NCBI GenBank assembly: GCA_963674835.2
Contig: CAXXKC010000002.1
Coordinates: 1,240,001 to 1,304,000 of the forward strand
Length of the DNA stretch: 64,000 nt
Direction of reading: 5' to 3'
DNA from: G963674835 sp963674835
GTDB taxonomy: Bacteria > Planctomycetota > Planctomycetia > Pirellulales > Thermoguttaceae
Shown: positions 1 through 6,778 of the stretch, one piece after another
Layout: each line of letters starts with the position of its first letter
Numbering within the stretch: the stretch's first letter is position 1
Translations under genes and position numbers: made by a program
The notes under the pieces: generated by a model
Told to the model about the DNA's origin: nothing
The model's input: only the letters and a program-made list of their open reading frames with translations
Database searches by the model: none

Positions 1-1
1 C

Positions 2-790
2 GGCCCCGACGGAAACCTCTACTACGCCGACAACCAGTACTTCAACGACAAGGACAAAACGCATCGCTGGTCGCGCATCATCCGCGTCAATGTCCGCGAC
101 GGCAAGCCCGTCGATGCCGACGTGGTCGTCGACGGATTCAAGCTCTCCAATGCCGTCATGTTCCACGGCAACGACCTCTACGTCACCGACACCTTCTTCG
201 ACCTGCCCAACCAGAACAAGAGCGGCGTCTACCGCATCCCCTTGGCCGAAATGAACAAAGGCCCGGTCATGCTCAAGCCCAAGGACCAGGACGATCCGCA
301 CCTCCTGGTCGCCTCAACGACCAAGCCCTTTGCCAAGCGCGGCAACGACACCGCCGGCGCCGACGGCATGACCTTCGACAGCAAGGGCAACCTCTACTTC
401 GGCCACTTCGGCGACGGGCAGCTCTTCAAAGTCACCTTCCGTCCCGATGGCTCCGTCAAGTCGAAGACACGGCTTGCCGGCCCACCGCAATTGACTTGCT
501 GCGACGGCATGTGCTGCGATCCGAGTACCGACAAGATCTACATCGCCGACTCCGCCCGCAACGCCATCCAGGTCTACGACACCAAGACCAACAAGCTGAC
601 CGTCCTTTGGGAAAACGCCAACACCACCGGCGCCGACGGCCTCCTCGACCAACCTTGCGAGCCGGCCATCCGCGGCGACGACCTCATCATCGCCAACTTC
701 GACATGCCCTTCCCCGGCCTCAAAAACACCACTTACGACCGCCCCCACACCATCTCCATCCTCCGAAAACAAGGTGTCAAGAACGAATGA
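2..790 (+). CDS. SMP-30/NHL-like beta-propeller protein, 5' truncated
   Basis: The reading frame is open from the first bases of the window to a TGA at 788-790 (262 residues visible), so the true start lies upstream. The protein contains repeated blade-like segments of the type D-G-x-x-x-D-x-x-G-N-L-Y (for example DGMTFDSKGNLYFGHFGDG and KIYIADSARNAIQVYD), typical of SMP-30/gluconolactonase and NHL beta-propellers. A cysteine-rich loop (TCCDGMCCD) lies between two blades. Such proteins are usually secreted or periplasmic sugar-lactone hydrolases or binding propellers; the substrate cannot be read from this part. No signal peptide is visible because the N-terminus is missing. The fold call is fairly safe, the enzyme function is not. 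Confidence 0.7.
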   Translation, partial: GPDGNLYYADNQYFNDKDKTHRWSRIIRVNVRDGKPVDADVVVDGFKLSNAVMFHGNDLYVTDTFFDLPNQNKSGVYRIPLAEMNKGPVMLKPKDQDDPHLLVASTTKPFAKRGNDTAGADGMTFDSKGNLYFGHFGDGQLFKVTFRPDGSVKSKTRLAGPPQLTCCDGMCCDPSTDKIYIADSARNAIQVYDTKTNKLTVLWENANTTGADGLLDQPCEPAIRGDDLIIANFDMPFPGLKNTTYDRPHTISILRKQGVKNE

Positions 791-826
791 CACTTGAAGT
801 TTCACAACTCATTCGTTGACGATGGT

Positions 827-916
827 CTACATTTGCGCCGAGGTTCGCGCAGCGTTTGACCAAGCGGTGCTCAGCCGGGCGAGAACGTCGACCAGGAATC
901 CGGCTTCATACCTCAT
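827..916 (-). pseudogene. N-terminal stub of a putative nucleotidyltransferase-type toxin
   Basis: An ATG at 916-914 overlaps the TGA of the small antitoxin-like gene as ATGA, the usual arrangement of a translationally coupled partner gene. The frame gives only 29 residues (MRYEAGFLVDVLARLSTAW and ten more) before a TAG at 829-827. From memory, planctomycetal nucleotidyltransferase-like proteins encoded directly after this antitoxin family often begin with a similar M-x-Y/F-E-x-x-L-L-V stretch, so this looks like the start of a partner whose body has been lost. The homology is recalled, not computed. Confidence 0.35.
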
Positions 917-1113
917 TGCCGGCTCAACTCGATGCAACGACGCAGGTACTGCCCCACCTCATCGTCTGTGGCCTCGGGGCACTGTCGCCGTATGCCTTCG
1001 CAAGCGACGTTGCACGCGAACTCGTTGAGGTCCAAGGCAATCTTCAATCGCTGCTGGCCGGTCATTGCCCGGCAGCGCTCGATCTGTCGCTGGAGGGCGG
1101 CTTCGGGAGCCAT
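913..1113 (-). CDS. Small Rv0078B-like putative antitoxin
   Basis: A 66-residue protein, mostly charged and helical, with a core (MTGQQRLKIALDLNEFAC, then GIRRQ and DDEVGQYLRRCIEL) resembling the short family that databases call Rv0078B-related antitoxin. That assignment is from memory of the family pattern. Members are normally followed by an overlapping toxin-like gene; here only a 29-codon stub follows through an ATGA overlap, so this would be an orphan antitoxin. No strong Shine-Dalgarno sequence precedes the ATG at 1113. It could also be an unrelated small protein, but composition and gene order favour a real gene. Confidence 0.5.
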   Translation of the reverse strand: MAPEAALQRQIERCRAMTGQQRLKIALDLNEFACNVACEGIRRQCPEATDDEVGQYLRRCIELSRQ

Positions 1114-1278
1114 GGTTGCAGACCTGTCGGAGGGAATGCCGTCGTTGGCCAGATCGCTCGCTTCCCTTGGGGGCCGAAGGAAACTCGGGGCTCGCTTTCA
1201 GCCAGGGATTTGAGCCAGACGTTGAGGTCGAAATCACCCAGCACCGGGAGCGTCGAGCGTCAAACGCAGGCGACGTAA

Positions 1279-1596
1279 ATCCTTTCGGCGAAGTCGGTAA
1301 ACGCAAAACGCCCGGCCGCCGACATCTGGGCACCGGGCGTTTACTGGTTTGGCGGCAAAACTGGCTGTCTTGCCAAAGCTCCCCGACAAGGAACCGAACA
1401 TAGCCCGAATTCCTCGGGAAACCAAGGGTTCCCTGATCCGCGCGACGCAGAATCCGACGCACTTTCGGGCGTTTCGGGTCCAATTGCCCCTGAGTTGGTC
1501 GAAGTGATCCGGGCGTGGGCGGCGTTGCCTGAAGCAACCCGGCAAGCAGTTCTGGCCCTTGTGCGAGAGGCGGCGGGAATCGGGCACGACTGCTGA
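1279..1596 (+). pseudogene. C-terminal remnant of an integrase-associated protein
   Basis: A frame opens after an in-frame TAA at 1276-1278 and runs to TGA 1594-1596, but has no ATG or GTG before the far 3' part. It passes through the left att sequence and then encodes a plausible protein tail (PIAPELVEVIRAWAALPEAT followed by RQAVLALVREA). At 1442-1461 it shares the 20 bases GCGACGCAGAATCCGACGCA with two copies in the C-terminal part of the integrase gene (10419-10438 and 10442-10461). It therefore looks like the tail of an older integrase or of a gene linked to such integrases, left at the island end. The original function cannot be stated. Confidence 0.4.
1377..1398 (-). repeat. Distal att site: duplicated 3' end of tRNA-Asn
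   Basis: The 16 bases AGCTCCCCGACAAGGA at 1377-1392 match 10573-10588 exactly, and the match continues to 1399 with two mismatches (20 of 22 from the GCT). The right-hand copy is the 3' half (T-arm and acceptor strand) of the tRNA-Asn gene. The two copies are in the same orientation, as expected for the ends of an element inserted into a tRNA gene. This copy has lost the rest of the tRNA and cannot make a tRNA. Confidence 0.75.
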
Positions 1597-1709
1597 CGCA
1601 TTGCCTCTTGCCCGAGGCGACTACCCCCACCGGGACAACGCTTTTTGGCGGGTCCCTCGATCGATGGGGGTTAATCTTCGCTCTTGTGGTTTGAACAGTG
1701 GAGGTTCCT

Positions 1710-2090
1710 TTGACACCGAAACAACGACGCATCGCGGAGTTGGCAGCGCAGGGACATTCGGTTGCGACCATCGCTTGCCGGCTGGGCACGTCAGAAAATG
1801 CCGTGCGGCTGATTCTGAGCCGACTTGGGATTTCAGCAGTACGCATCCCTCCGGGGTGCATGACTGTCCGCGACGCCGCACGCCGCGTCCCAACCCACAC
1901 CTGGGAACTCTACCGGGCGATCCGAAGCGGTAGTTTGAGGCACGTAAAGTCGGATGCTAGATACTTCGTGAAGGGGGAATGGGTTGATATCTGGCAACGA
2001 AATCTGCCGTATCGGCTCCGGGCGCGGGAACTGATGCGGCGCCTGCTCGCGTACAACGCCTATAGGGTAGTACCTACCTCCAATTCCTGA
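1710..2090 (+). CDS. LuxR-type HTH DNA-binding protein
   Basis: A 126-residue protein. Residues 1-45 form a LuxR/sigma-4-type helix-turn-helix (LTPKQRRIAELAAQGHSVAT then IACRLGTSENAVRLILSRLG). The rest is a basic unknown domain with R-x-x-T-W-E-L-Y and V-x-G-E-W-V-D-I-W motifs that may act as a second, MerR-like DNA-binding part. An in-frame GTG exists at 1698, but the TTG at 1710 is preferred because GTGGAGGT at 1698-1705 gives a good Shine-Dalgarno sequence at the right distance. It lies just inside the left island end and could be a regulator of the element or of the neighbouring SUMF1 gene; no target is visible. Confidence 0.6.
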   Translation: MTPKQRRIAELAAQGHSVATIACRLGTSENAVRLILSRLGISAVRIPPGCMTVRDAARRVPTHTWELYRAIRSGSLRHVKSDARYFVKGEWVDIWQRNLPYRLRARELMRRLLAYNAYRVVPTSNS

Positions 2091-2389
2091 CCAACCAATC
2101 GCCGTGGGGCGAGAAAGCCGCTCAAATGACTGCGCAGCCTACCCATTGTGCTCAGCCGCCAGATAACATAGTCGTTGCAGAACGAGCAATTGACACGGTA
2201 GGGGCAGACCGCGCGCTTGCAACGAGCAGTTCTGTGTCTCCCGAATTTCTCGCAATCAGAATTGCGTGTGCGGCATATGACAACCCGTAAGTCCACGTGC
2301 ATAACCATCGGCCTCCCTGCCGTTGCTACCGAACGTGGGCGAATTACGGCGATGGAGCGGGCGTCAAGAGCAAAGCCCGGCCGTGTTGT
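2091..2389. other. Gap with no supported gene
   Basis: Between the HTH gene and the 3' end of the SUMF1 gene. Open frames here show no family-like motifs or ribosome-binding sequence. No clear terminator hairpin was recognised. Confidence 0.5.
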
Positions 2390-4825
2390 CTAAACGCCAG
2401 CGCGTTCCAAAGCACGTCGCCACTCGTTCTGGGGGACTTTCGGCTTCCGTTGTTGTTTCGATTTGGGTTTGGGTTGGTGCATGAGCTGCTTCTTTTCCAG
2501 CCTTTGGCGTTCCTCTTCCTCGTCCCACCAATCCTTCACGCGCCTCTTCAACTCGTTCTCGCTCTTGTCCATCTCCGCTTGGAACTCGCAGAGCTTGGCT
2601 TGGGCCTCTGCGGCCTCTTTTGCTTGCTGCTCACGAAGGTCCTTGATGGAAACGGCCGTCGGCGGTCCATTGCCGTCGGTGGTGATGAGATACTCCCCGA
2701 TTAACTGGCCTTTGTCCCACTCCTGAACAAACGGTGGGTTCCCATCGCGAAACAGGCAGGTAACACCGTTGTTGTTACCTCGGATGTACTCGGCGTACAG
2801 AACGAGCCGCCGGGAATCATCCCAGGCTCGGAGCGGCCCATCGCGGTGCGCCTGATAGTATTTGGCCAACACCCGCAGCTTCCCGTCTTGGTTCAAGCCA
2901 GCGCACCACCCGTGGAGACGGCCGTGGTCGTCAAACGAGTACACGCCTCGAATTGCATCGCTGGGAAAGTGATCGACACATGGATGGGTATTCTCTGGAA
3001 AGTAGCGTGCATGCCAATTCCCCGGAATATCCCAGTCAGTTCGGCTCAGGCTTCGGCCGGATGGAAGGATGATCTTCTCAACAACGGGAGGCTCCAGGCG
3101 CGGCACGGGTTGAGGGACCGGCTCCACCTTCGGAACCGACGTGACGGCCGATGGATCGGCTTTCTCTGGGAACGCATCCCTGGCAACGCGGAAACCCAGA
3201 TCCGCTGCACAATAGCCCGGGGCGTGCCAACCACGGCCTGAAGATCGCCAGAGGGTCGGCGCGCCGCAGTACGACCCACCGCGGAAAACGCGTAGTTGGC
3301 CGGAAGTGGGGCCGCGAGGAGCTGCCTCTGGAGACGATTGATAATAGTCGCCCGCGTACCAATCCGAGCACCACTCCCACACGTTCCCGTGCATGTCGTA
3401 CAATCTGAAGCCGTTAGCCTGGAACTTACCCACTGGCGCTGTGAACACGTACCCGTCGCTACCAGCAATCGCGCATGAAAGGCCGGGCAGCTTCCGTTTG
3501 GCAGTAGCGTCCGTTACGTTGCCCACCCTGCAAATCGCTTCTGGATCGTCCCCGCAGTAGAACCGCGTCTTAGTTCCTGCCCGGCAAGCGTACTCCCATT
3601 CCGCCTCTGTTGGCAACCGGTAGGTCTTGCCCTCCCTCCTGCTCAACCAATCGCAGAACGCCGCCGCATCACTCCAACTGACAATCACCACAGGATGTTC
3701 ATCGCCCTGTGAGAATCCAGGGTTGTGCCATGTGTATTCCGGCTTCTGCTCCAATCTGTTGGCCGCCGAGAACCCGTAGCCTCCCTTTCCGTTCTTCTCC
3801 GCATCCGTTTTGTATCCGGTCTGGCTGACGAACTGGCGGAACTGGCCGACCGTCACCTCATGCTTCCCAAGATAGAATTGCTCTGTGATCCGCACCCGGT
3901 GTTGCGGATACTCGCCCCGAAAAGCCTTCGGTTTGATTTGTGGAGAATATTTCTTGAACGCTTGGGCCGCTTCTTCGGCGGGTTCACCGCTGCCCATCAT
4001 AAACTCCCCTGCGGGGATCAGGTTCATTTCCAGCTTGACTCCACCGCCTAGGTCTACGGCGACCTCTTTCGGCAGTTCGGGGCCGACTGGTGGAACATGT
4101 GGTGAGACTGTTTGCGGCCCTTTGTCCGGCGGCTCGGGGGGCGGTGGATCATGCGGTTTGATCGTTGATCCGTCGTCTTGCGGTGGTTCGATCCGCGGGT
4201 TTGGAGTGGGAGTCTCAGCGTGAAAGAACTCTCTGATGACAACCAAGATCGGATGATTCGGATAGGCCAACGACAATAGGAAGCAACCGGCGGCCAACCC
4301 GAAGATGCCGCCGAGGATGATCTGCGCAAACAGCACGATGGTGCGCGCCGTGCGCTGGCTCTGGACGCGATTCCCCCGTCTGACGCGTGCGGCAACGGTT
4401 GATGCGGGCGCGGTGGAGTCAATCTTGAATGGCGGGGGAGACTGCGATTGGATCGGCGGAGGCGCAGGCGGCGGTTCTTTCAACATAAGAGGCAACACCT
4501 GAGGCGGCGGTGGCGGCTCCAACGTCTGTACGGCTGCGCCTGAGGCATCCCGAAGTTCGGCATCGTAGACCGCCTTCTTCTCTGTGTCCAGGAGGCAGAC
4601 CTTGGCCGCGGCAACCTCGTTGAGCAGACGTTCGGCCAGACGGGTATGCGGGCTCAACTGGAACGTGCGAAGATAGACGAATCGCTGGTCCGCGGCAGCG
4701 CGGAGAATCTTCACATCGGACTCGAACCGTGAAACGCCCAGAAGCCGATAATGGTCCGGCGGCTGCTCACTCGCCGGGATTCCAAGCCACTCCAAATACG
4801 GGTCGAAGTCTTGCGACACGTCCAT
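2390..4825 (-). CDS. SUMF1-domain membrane protein with DnaJ-like N-terminus
   Basis: The protein has 811 residues. Residues 1-95 resemble the N-terminal domain shared by many planctomycetal proteins (DPYLEWLGIP, PPDHYRLLGV, ending DTEKKAVYDAELR), related to DnaJ-type domains. A proline-rich linker follows, then one membrane segment near 158-187, a second proline-rich linker, and a SUMF1/formylglycine-generating-enzyme domain near 255-548 (IPAGEFMMGS, E-V-T-V-G-Q-F, RLPTEAEWEYACRAGT, GNVWEWCSDW, FRGGSY, GFRVARD). The C-terminal third has repeated G-x-L-H-G-W-C and D-G-P-L-R-A-W units like MORN/YwqK repeats and a charged helical tail. Most such bacterial SUMF1 proteins are not sulfatase activators, and no sulfatase is in the window. 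An upstream TTG at 4843 is possible; the ATG at 4825 starts the conserved part, though GGGAG directly abuts it. Confidence 0.8.
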   Translation of the reverse strand: MDVSQDFDPYLEWLGIPASEQPPDHYRLLGVSRFESDVKILRAAADQRFVYLRTFQLSPHTRLAERLLNEVAAAKVCLLDTEKKAVYDAELRDASGAAVQTLEPPPPPQVLPLMLKEPPPAPPPIQSQSPPPFKIDSTAPASTVAARVRRGNRVQSQRTARTIVLFAQIILGGIFGLAAGCFLLSLAYPNHPILVVIREFFHAETPTPNPRIEPPQDDGSTIKPHDPPPPEPPDKGPQTVSPHVPPVGPELPKEVAVDLGGGVKLEMNLIPAGEFMMGSGEPAEEAAQAFKKYSPQIKPKAFRGEYPQHRVRITEQFYLGKHEVTVGQFRQFVSQTGYKTDAEKNGKGGYGFSAANRLEQKPEYTWHNPGFSQGDEHPVVIVSWSDAAAFCDWLSRREGKTYRLPTEAEWEYACRAGTKTRFYCGDDPEAICRVGNVTDATAKRKLPGLSCAIAGSDGYVFTAPVGKFQANGFRLYDMHGNVWEWCSDWYAGDYYQSSPEAAPRGPTSGQLRVFRGGSYCGAPTLWRSSGRGWHAPGYCAADLGFRVARDAFPEKADPSAVTSVPKVEPVPQPVPRLEPPVVEKIILPSGRSLSRTDWDIPGNWHARYFPENTHPCVDHFPSDAIRGVYSFDDHGRLHGWCAGLNQDGKLRVLAKYYQAHRDGPLRAWDDSRRLVLYAEYIRGNNNGVTCLFRDGNPPFVQEWDKGQLIGEYLITTDGNGPPTAVSIKDLREQQAKEAAEAQAKLCEFQAEMDKSENELKRRVKDWWDEEEERQRLEKKQLMHQPKPKSKQQRKPKVPQNEWRRALERAGV

Positions 4826-4843
4826 CTCCCATAGCCCAGCCAA

Positions 4844-5230
4844 AAAAGCAACTCATCGCGAGCCGCATTTTCGACAATCACTCCCCGCAGTTCCGGAGAA
4901 CGCAGGGCCAGAAAAGAACAGGGAGCCCACCGGCCGAGCCGCTGGGGAAGCCCTGCGACAGGCTGCACAGCAAGCAACGTCCGGCGGCTCCCATACGGGG
5001 AGCCGTCCGAGAACGTCGCGATGTGTTTGGAAGTATCGCAGTTCTCCCCAGCCGACGGTCTGGGTAAGGCTTATTCGATTTCTTCAGAATTACGGTTATC
5101 TAAAAGGGTGATCCTCGGGGTGGCGAGTTGAAGGGCCCACTAACAGGTTACTTCCGCACGATACTAAACCGCTTTGCTGAGGTTGACAATCCCCCTGAGC
5201 GGACAAGCATCCTGCATTGCGACCGCGCAC
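4844..5230. other. Gap with no supported gene
   Basis: About 390 bases upstream of the SUMF1 gene (which runs leftwards) and before the damaged ORF to the right. It probably holds the SUMF1 promoter, but no convincing -35/-10 pair was found. No credible coding frame. Confidence 0.45.
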
Positions 5231-5344
5231 ATGCCCAAGTAGAATCGAGCCACTTTCGGGACGGCCGGCCAGCTACCGGCCGCGGACCCCGGCGGCGGTG
5301 CGCTTCACCTGCCTTTCGCGCGGCGCTGCCGGCGGTTCGGCCCG

Positions 5345-6031
5345 ATGGAAAGGCAGGTTCTCATGCAATGGCTCATCGAGGAAGTGTTCCGGCCGGCAAC
5401 AGATATAGCCCAGATGCTCGCCGACGCTGACTGGAACCTCGCTGAGGTGTTTTCTAGCAAGGAATACCATGATGCTCGTGGTCGATTGCGGGCCGGATTG
5501 GAGCGAGCACATAACGTACGGCAGGATCTGCCTCGCGGTGACGTCCAACTAGCAGTGCAGAATCTGCAATTGGATGCTCACGGTTTCGAGACAGCGAATA
5601 GTCCATCTGGCGCCTATGCAATGGGGCTCGTGCTGTATATCAACGGCAAGCTCGGATGGACGGCACTTCTACATCATCTACCACCGGGAGCACCCGTTCC
5701 ACCGCTGGACGTGCTGCCTTCCAAGAATCCGAAATCTCCGGTGCCTACGGCCATTACGGCGGCCGGTTGTGTTGGTGGCGGCCCAGACCGACTGAGATCG
5801 CCCGAACGAACAACCACCCCACCGCCCACGAAGAAGAAGTCCTGGCATCCCTCGAAGCACACACTACACGTCATTAGACTGATGAAACAAGGCTTGTCGA
5901 ATGATGCCATTCTCGAACGGGCCGATGTGAAGGTCAAGAAATCGGCGCGGAACATCAGGCAGATACGCAGTCGTGCCCAGAGATTCAAGCTTCTGAAGCC
6001 ATCGGAAAATGGAAAACGTGACACGGCGTGA
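5345..6031 (+). CDS. Hypothetical island protein, front end possibly damaged
   Basis: Unrecognised 228-residue protein. The N-terminal part is acidic and helical (MERQVLMQWLIEEVFRPATD). The middle is proline-rich. The C-terminal 60 residues are basic and look like a small helical nucleic-acid-binding domain (HTLHVIRLMKQGLSNDAILE, then VKKSARNIRQIRSRAQRF). The frame stays open upstream of the ATG back to 5243 and gives protein-like sequence (LPFARRCRRFGP), preceded by ATG-CCC-AAG-TAG at 5231-5242. The original start may therefore be 5231, with a nonsense codon at 5240-5242, making this a recently broken gene or one restarted at 5345. There is no clear Shine-Dalgarno sequence before 5345. Confidence 0.5.
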   Translation: MERQVLMQWLIEEVFRPATDIAQMLADADWNLAEVFSSKEYHDARGRLRAGLERAHNVRQDLPRGDVQLAVQNLQLDAHGFETANSPSGAYAMGLVLYINGKLGWTALLHHLPPGAPVPPLDVLPSKNPKSPVPTAITAAGCVGGGPDRLRSPERTTTPPPTKKKSWHPSKHTLHVIRLMKQGLSNDAILERADVKVKKSARNIRQIRSRAQRFKLLKPSENGKRDTA

Positions 6032-6140
6032 CTTGTCACGCTATCGGGCTAGGTCGCCAATCGAAGATTTTTCCCAGTTCTTCTCCCGCAAATCTGCGGG
6101 ATTCACCGTGACACGGCGTGACACCCACTGAGCGTGTCAC
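6017..6140. repeat. Operator-like repeat cluster upstream of island operon
   Basis: The 16-mer CGTGACACGGCGTGAC occurs exactly at 6017-6032 and 6107-6122. The first copy continues into the inverted repeat GCGTGAC-TT-GTCACGC (6027-6042). The second pairs with GTGTCAC at 6134-6140. Between them lies a perfect small hairpin CCCGCA-AATC-TGCGGG (6085-6100). The cluster covers the end of the preceding gene and the region before the small-gene operon at 6212, so it may bind an element-encoded regulator or act in replication or excision. Confidence 0.55.
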
Positions 6141-6211
6141 ATTCTTCTGGTTCAATTTCCGTTGTGCGGACGGCATGACGCGGCCCGCAAGATTCCAACG
6201 GAGCATGAACC

Positions 6212-6379
6212 ATGAGCACCACAAAGAAACAGCCCGTCACATGGGCACGTATGCCCTACGCGCATCCCGACGGCATGGCTTGCCAGTGCGCAGAATTGGC
6301 CGGCGGTCCTATTGTCCTCGGGAGAGACATTCTCGACTACGCGGCCGGTGACCGACAGGAGATGGCCAATGAACGCTGA
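6212..6379 (+). CDS. Small hypothetical protein (55 aa), first gene of island operon
   Basis: A 55-residue protein beginning MSTTKKQPVTWARMPYAHPD and ending in an acidic tail. GGAG at 6200-6203 stands eight bases before the ATG. It overlaps the next gene by 11 bases, and that gene overlaps the excisionase-like gene, so translation of the run is likely coupled. It contains three cysteine/methionine-rich positions (MACQCAEL) but no known motif. The tight overlap and good ribosome-binding site are the main reasons for calling it; no function is proposed. Confidence 0.6.
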   Translation: MSTTKKQPVTWARMPYAHPDGMACQCAELAGGPIVLGRDILDYAAGDRQEMANER

Positions 6380-6548
6380 CACCCCCATGGATTCCACACA
6401 AAGGATTGACCGAGGAAGCAGACTAATCGCGACGATCATAGCAGCCCATCGGACAGAGCGTGAAGCCTGCCGCAAGCTGGAAACCGAAGCCGGCGCGAGG
6501 GTGGTCTGGGGCAGCGAAGTGCCTTGCCCCAAGGAGGTGAACGAATGA
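6369..6548 (+). CDS. Small hypothetical protein (59 aa) of island operon
   Basis: A 59-residue, charged, mostly helical protein starting MNADTPMDSTQRIDRGSRLI. AGGAG at 6357-6361 lies seven bases before the ATG. The start overlaps the previous gene by 11 bases and the stop overlaps the next ATG as ATGA. A second in-frame ATG at 6387 is possible but has no ribosome-binding site. No family recognised. Position between a small unknown gene and the excisionase-like gene suggests an accessory or regulatory role in the element. Confidence 0.6.
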   Translation: MNADTPMDSTQRIDRGSRLIATIIAAHRTEREACRKLETEAGARVVWGSEVPCPKEVNE

Positions 6549-6778
6549 TAGTTCCTCACCCCGATAACCTCGTCGCCGAATTGCTCACGCTCCGTGAATT
6601 GGCGAAGCTGCTGATGGTCAGTGAGCGGACGGCTTGGGGCTGGGCGCACGATGGCATCAGCCCGCCCTCGGTACGGATCGGCAAGGGCACCACCCGCTAT
6701 GTCCGCTCCGACTACCTGGCATGGATTGCCGGCGGTTGCAAGCCACTCAATGGTGACGGAGGGCGGGACGATGGCTAA
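6545..6778 (+). CDS. Excisionase-like MerR-type HTH protein
   Basis: A 77-residue protein with an AlpA/Xis-type winged helix-turn-helix: LLTLRELAKLLMVSERTAW, then GISPPSVRIGKGTTRYVRSD, YLAWI. This family acts as excisionase or regulator in integrative elements and binds DNA near the att sites. AAGGAGGTGA at 6530-6539 is a strong Shine-Dalgarno sequence five bases before the ATG at 6545, which overlaps the previous stop. The gene overlaps the ATPase gene by eight bases. It fits the tyrosine recombinase at 9299 as its directionality partner, though an operator-binding regulator is equally possible. Confidence 0.75.
   Translation: MIVPHPDNLVAELLTLRELAKLLMVSERTAWGWAHDGISPPSVRIGKGTTRYVRSDYLAWIAGGCKPLNGDGGRDDG

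Noticed and set aside
959..1900. 313-codon minus-strand frame across the left island end
   Set aside because: Low-complexity basic sequence, overlapping the antitoxin-like gene and the LuxR-type gene.
2390..4825. Diversity-generating retroelement target
   Set aside because: A SUMF1/C-type-lectin-like fold is present but no reverse transcriptase, template repeat or adenine-rich variable region was seen nearby.
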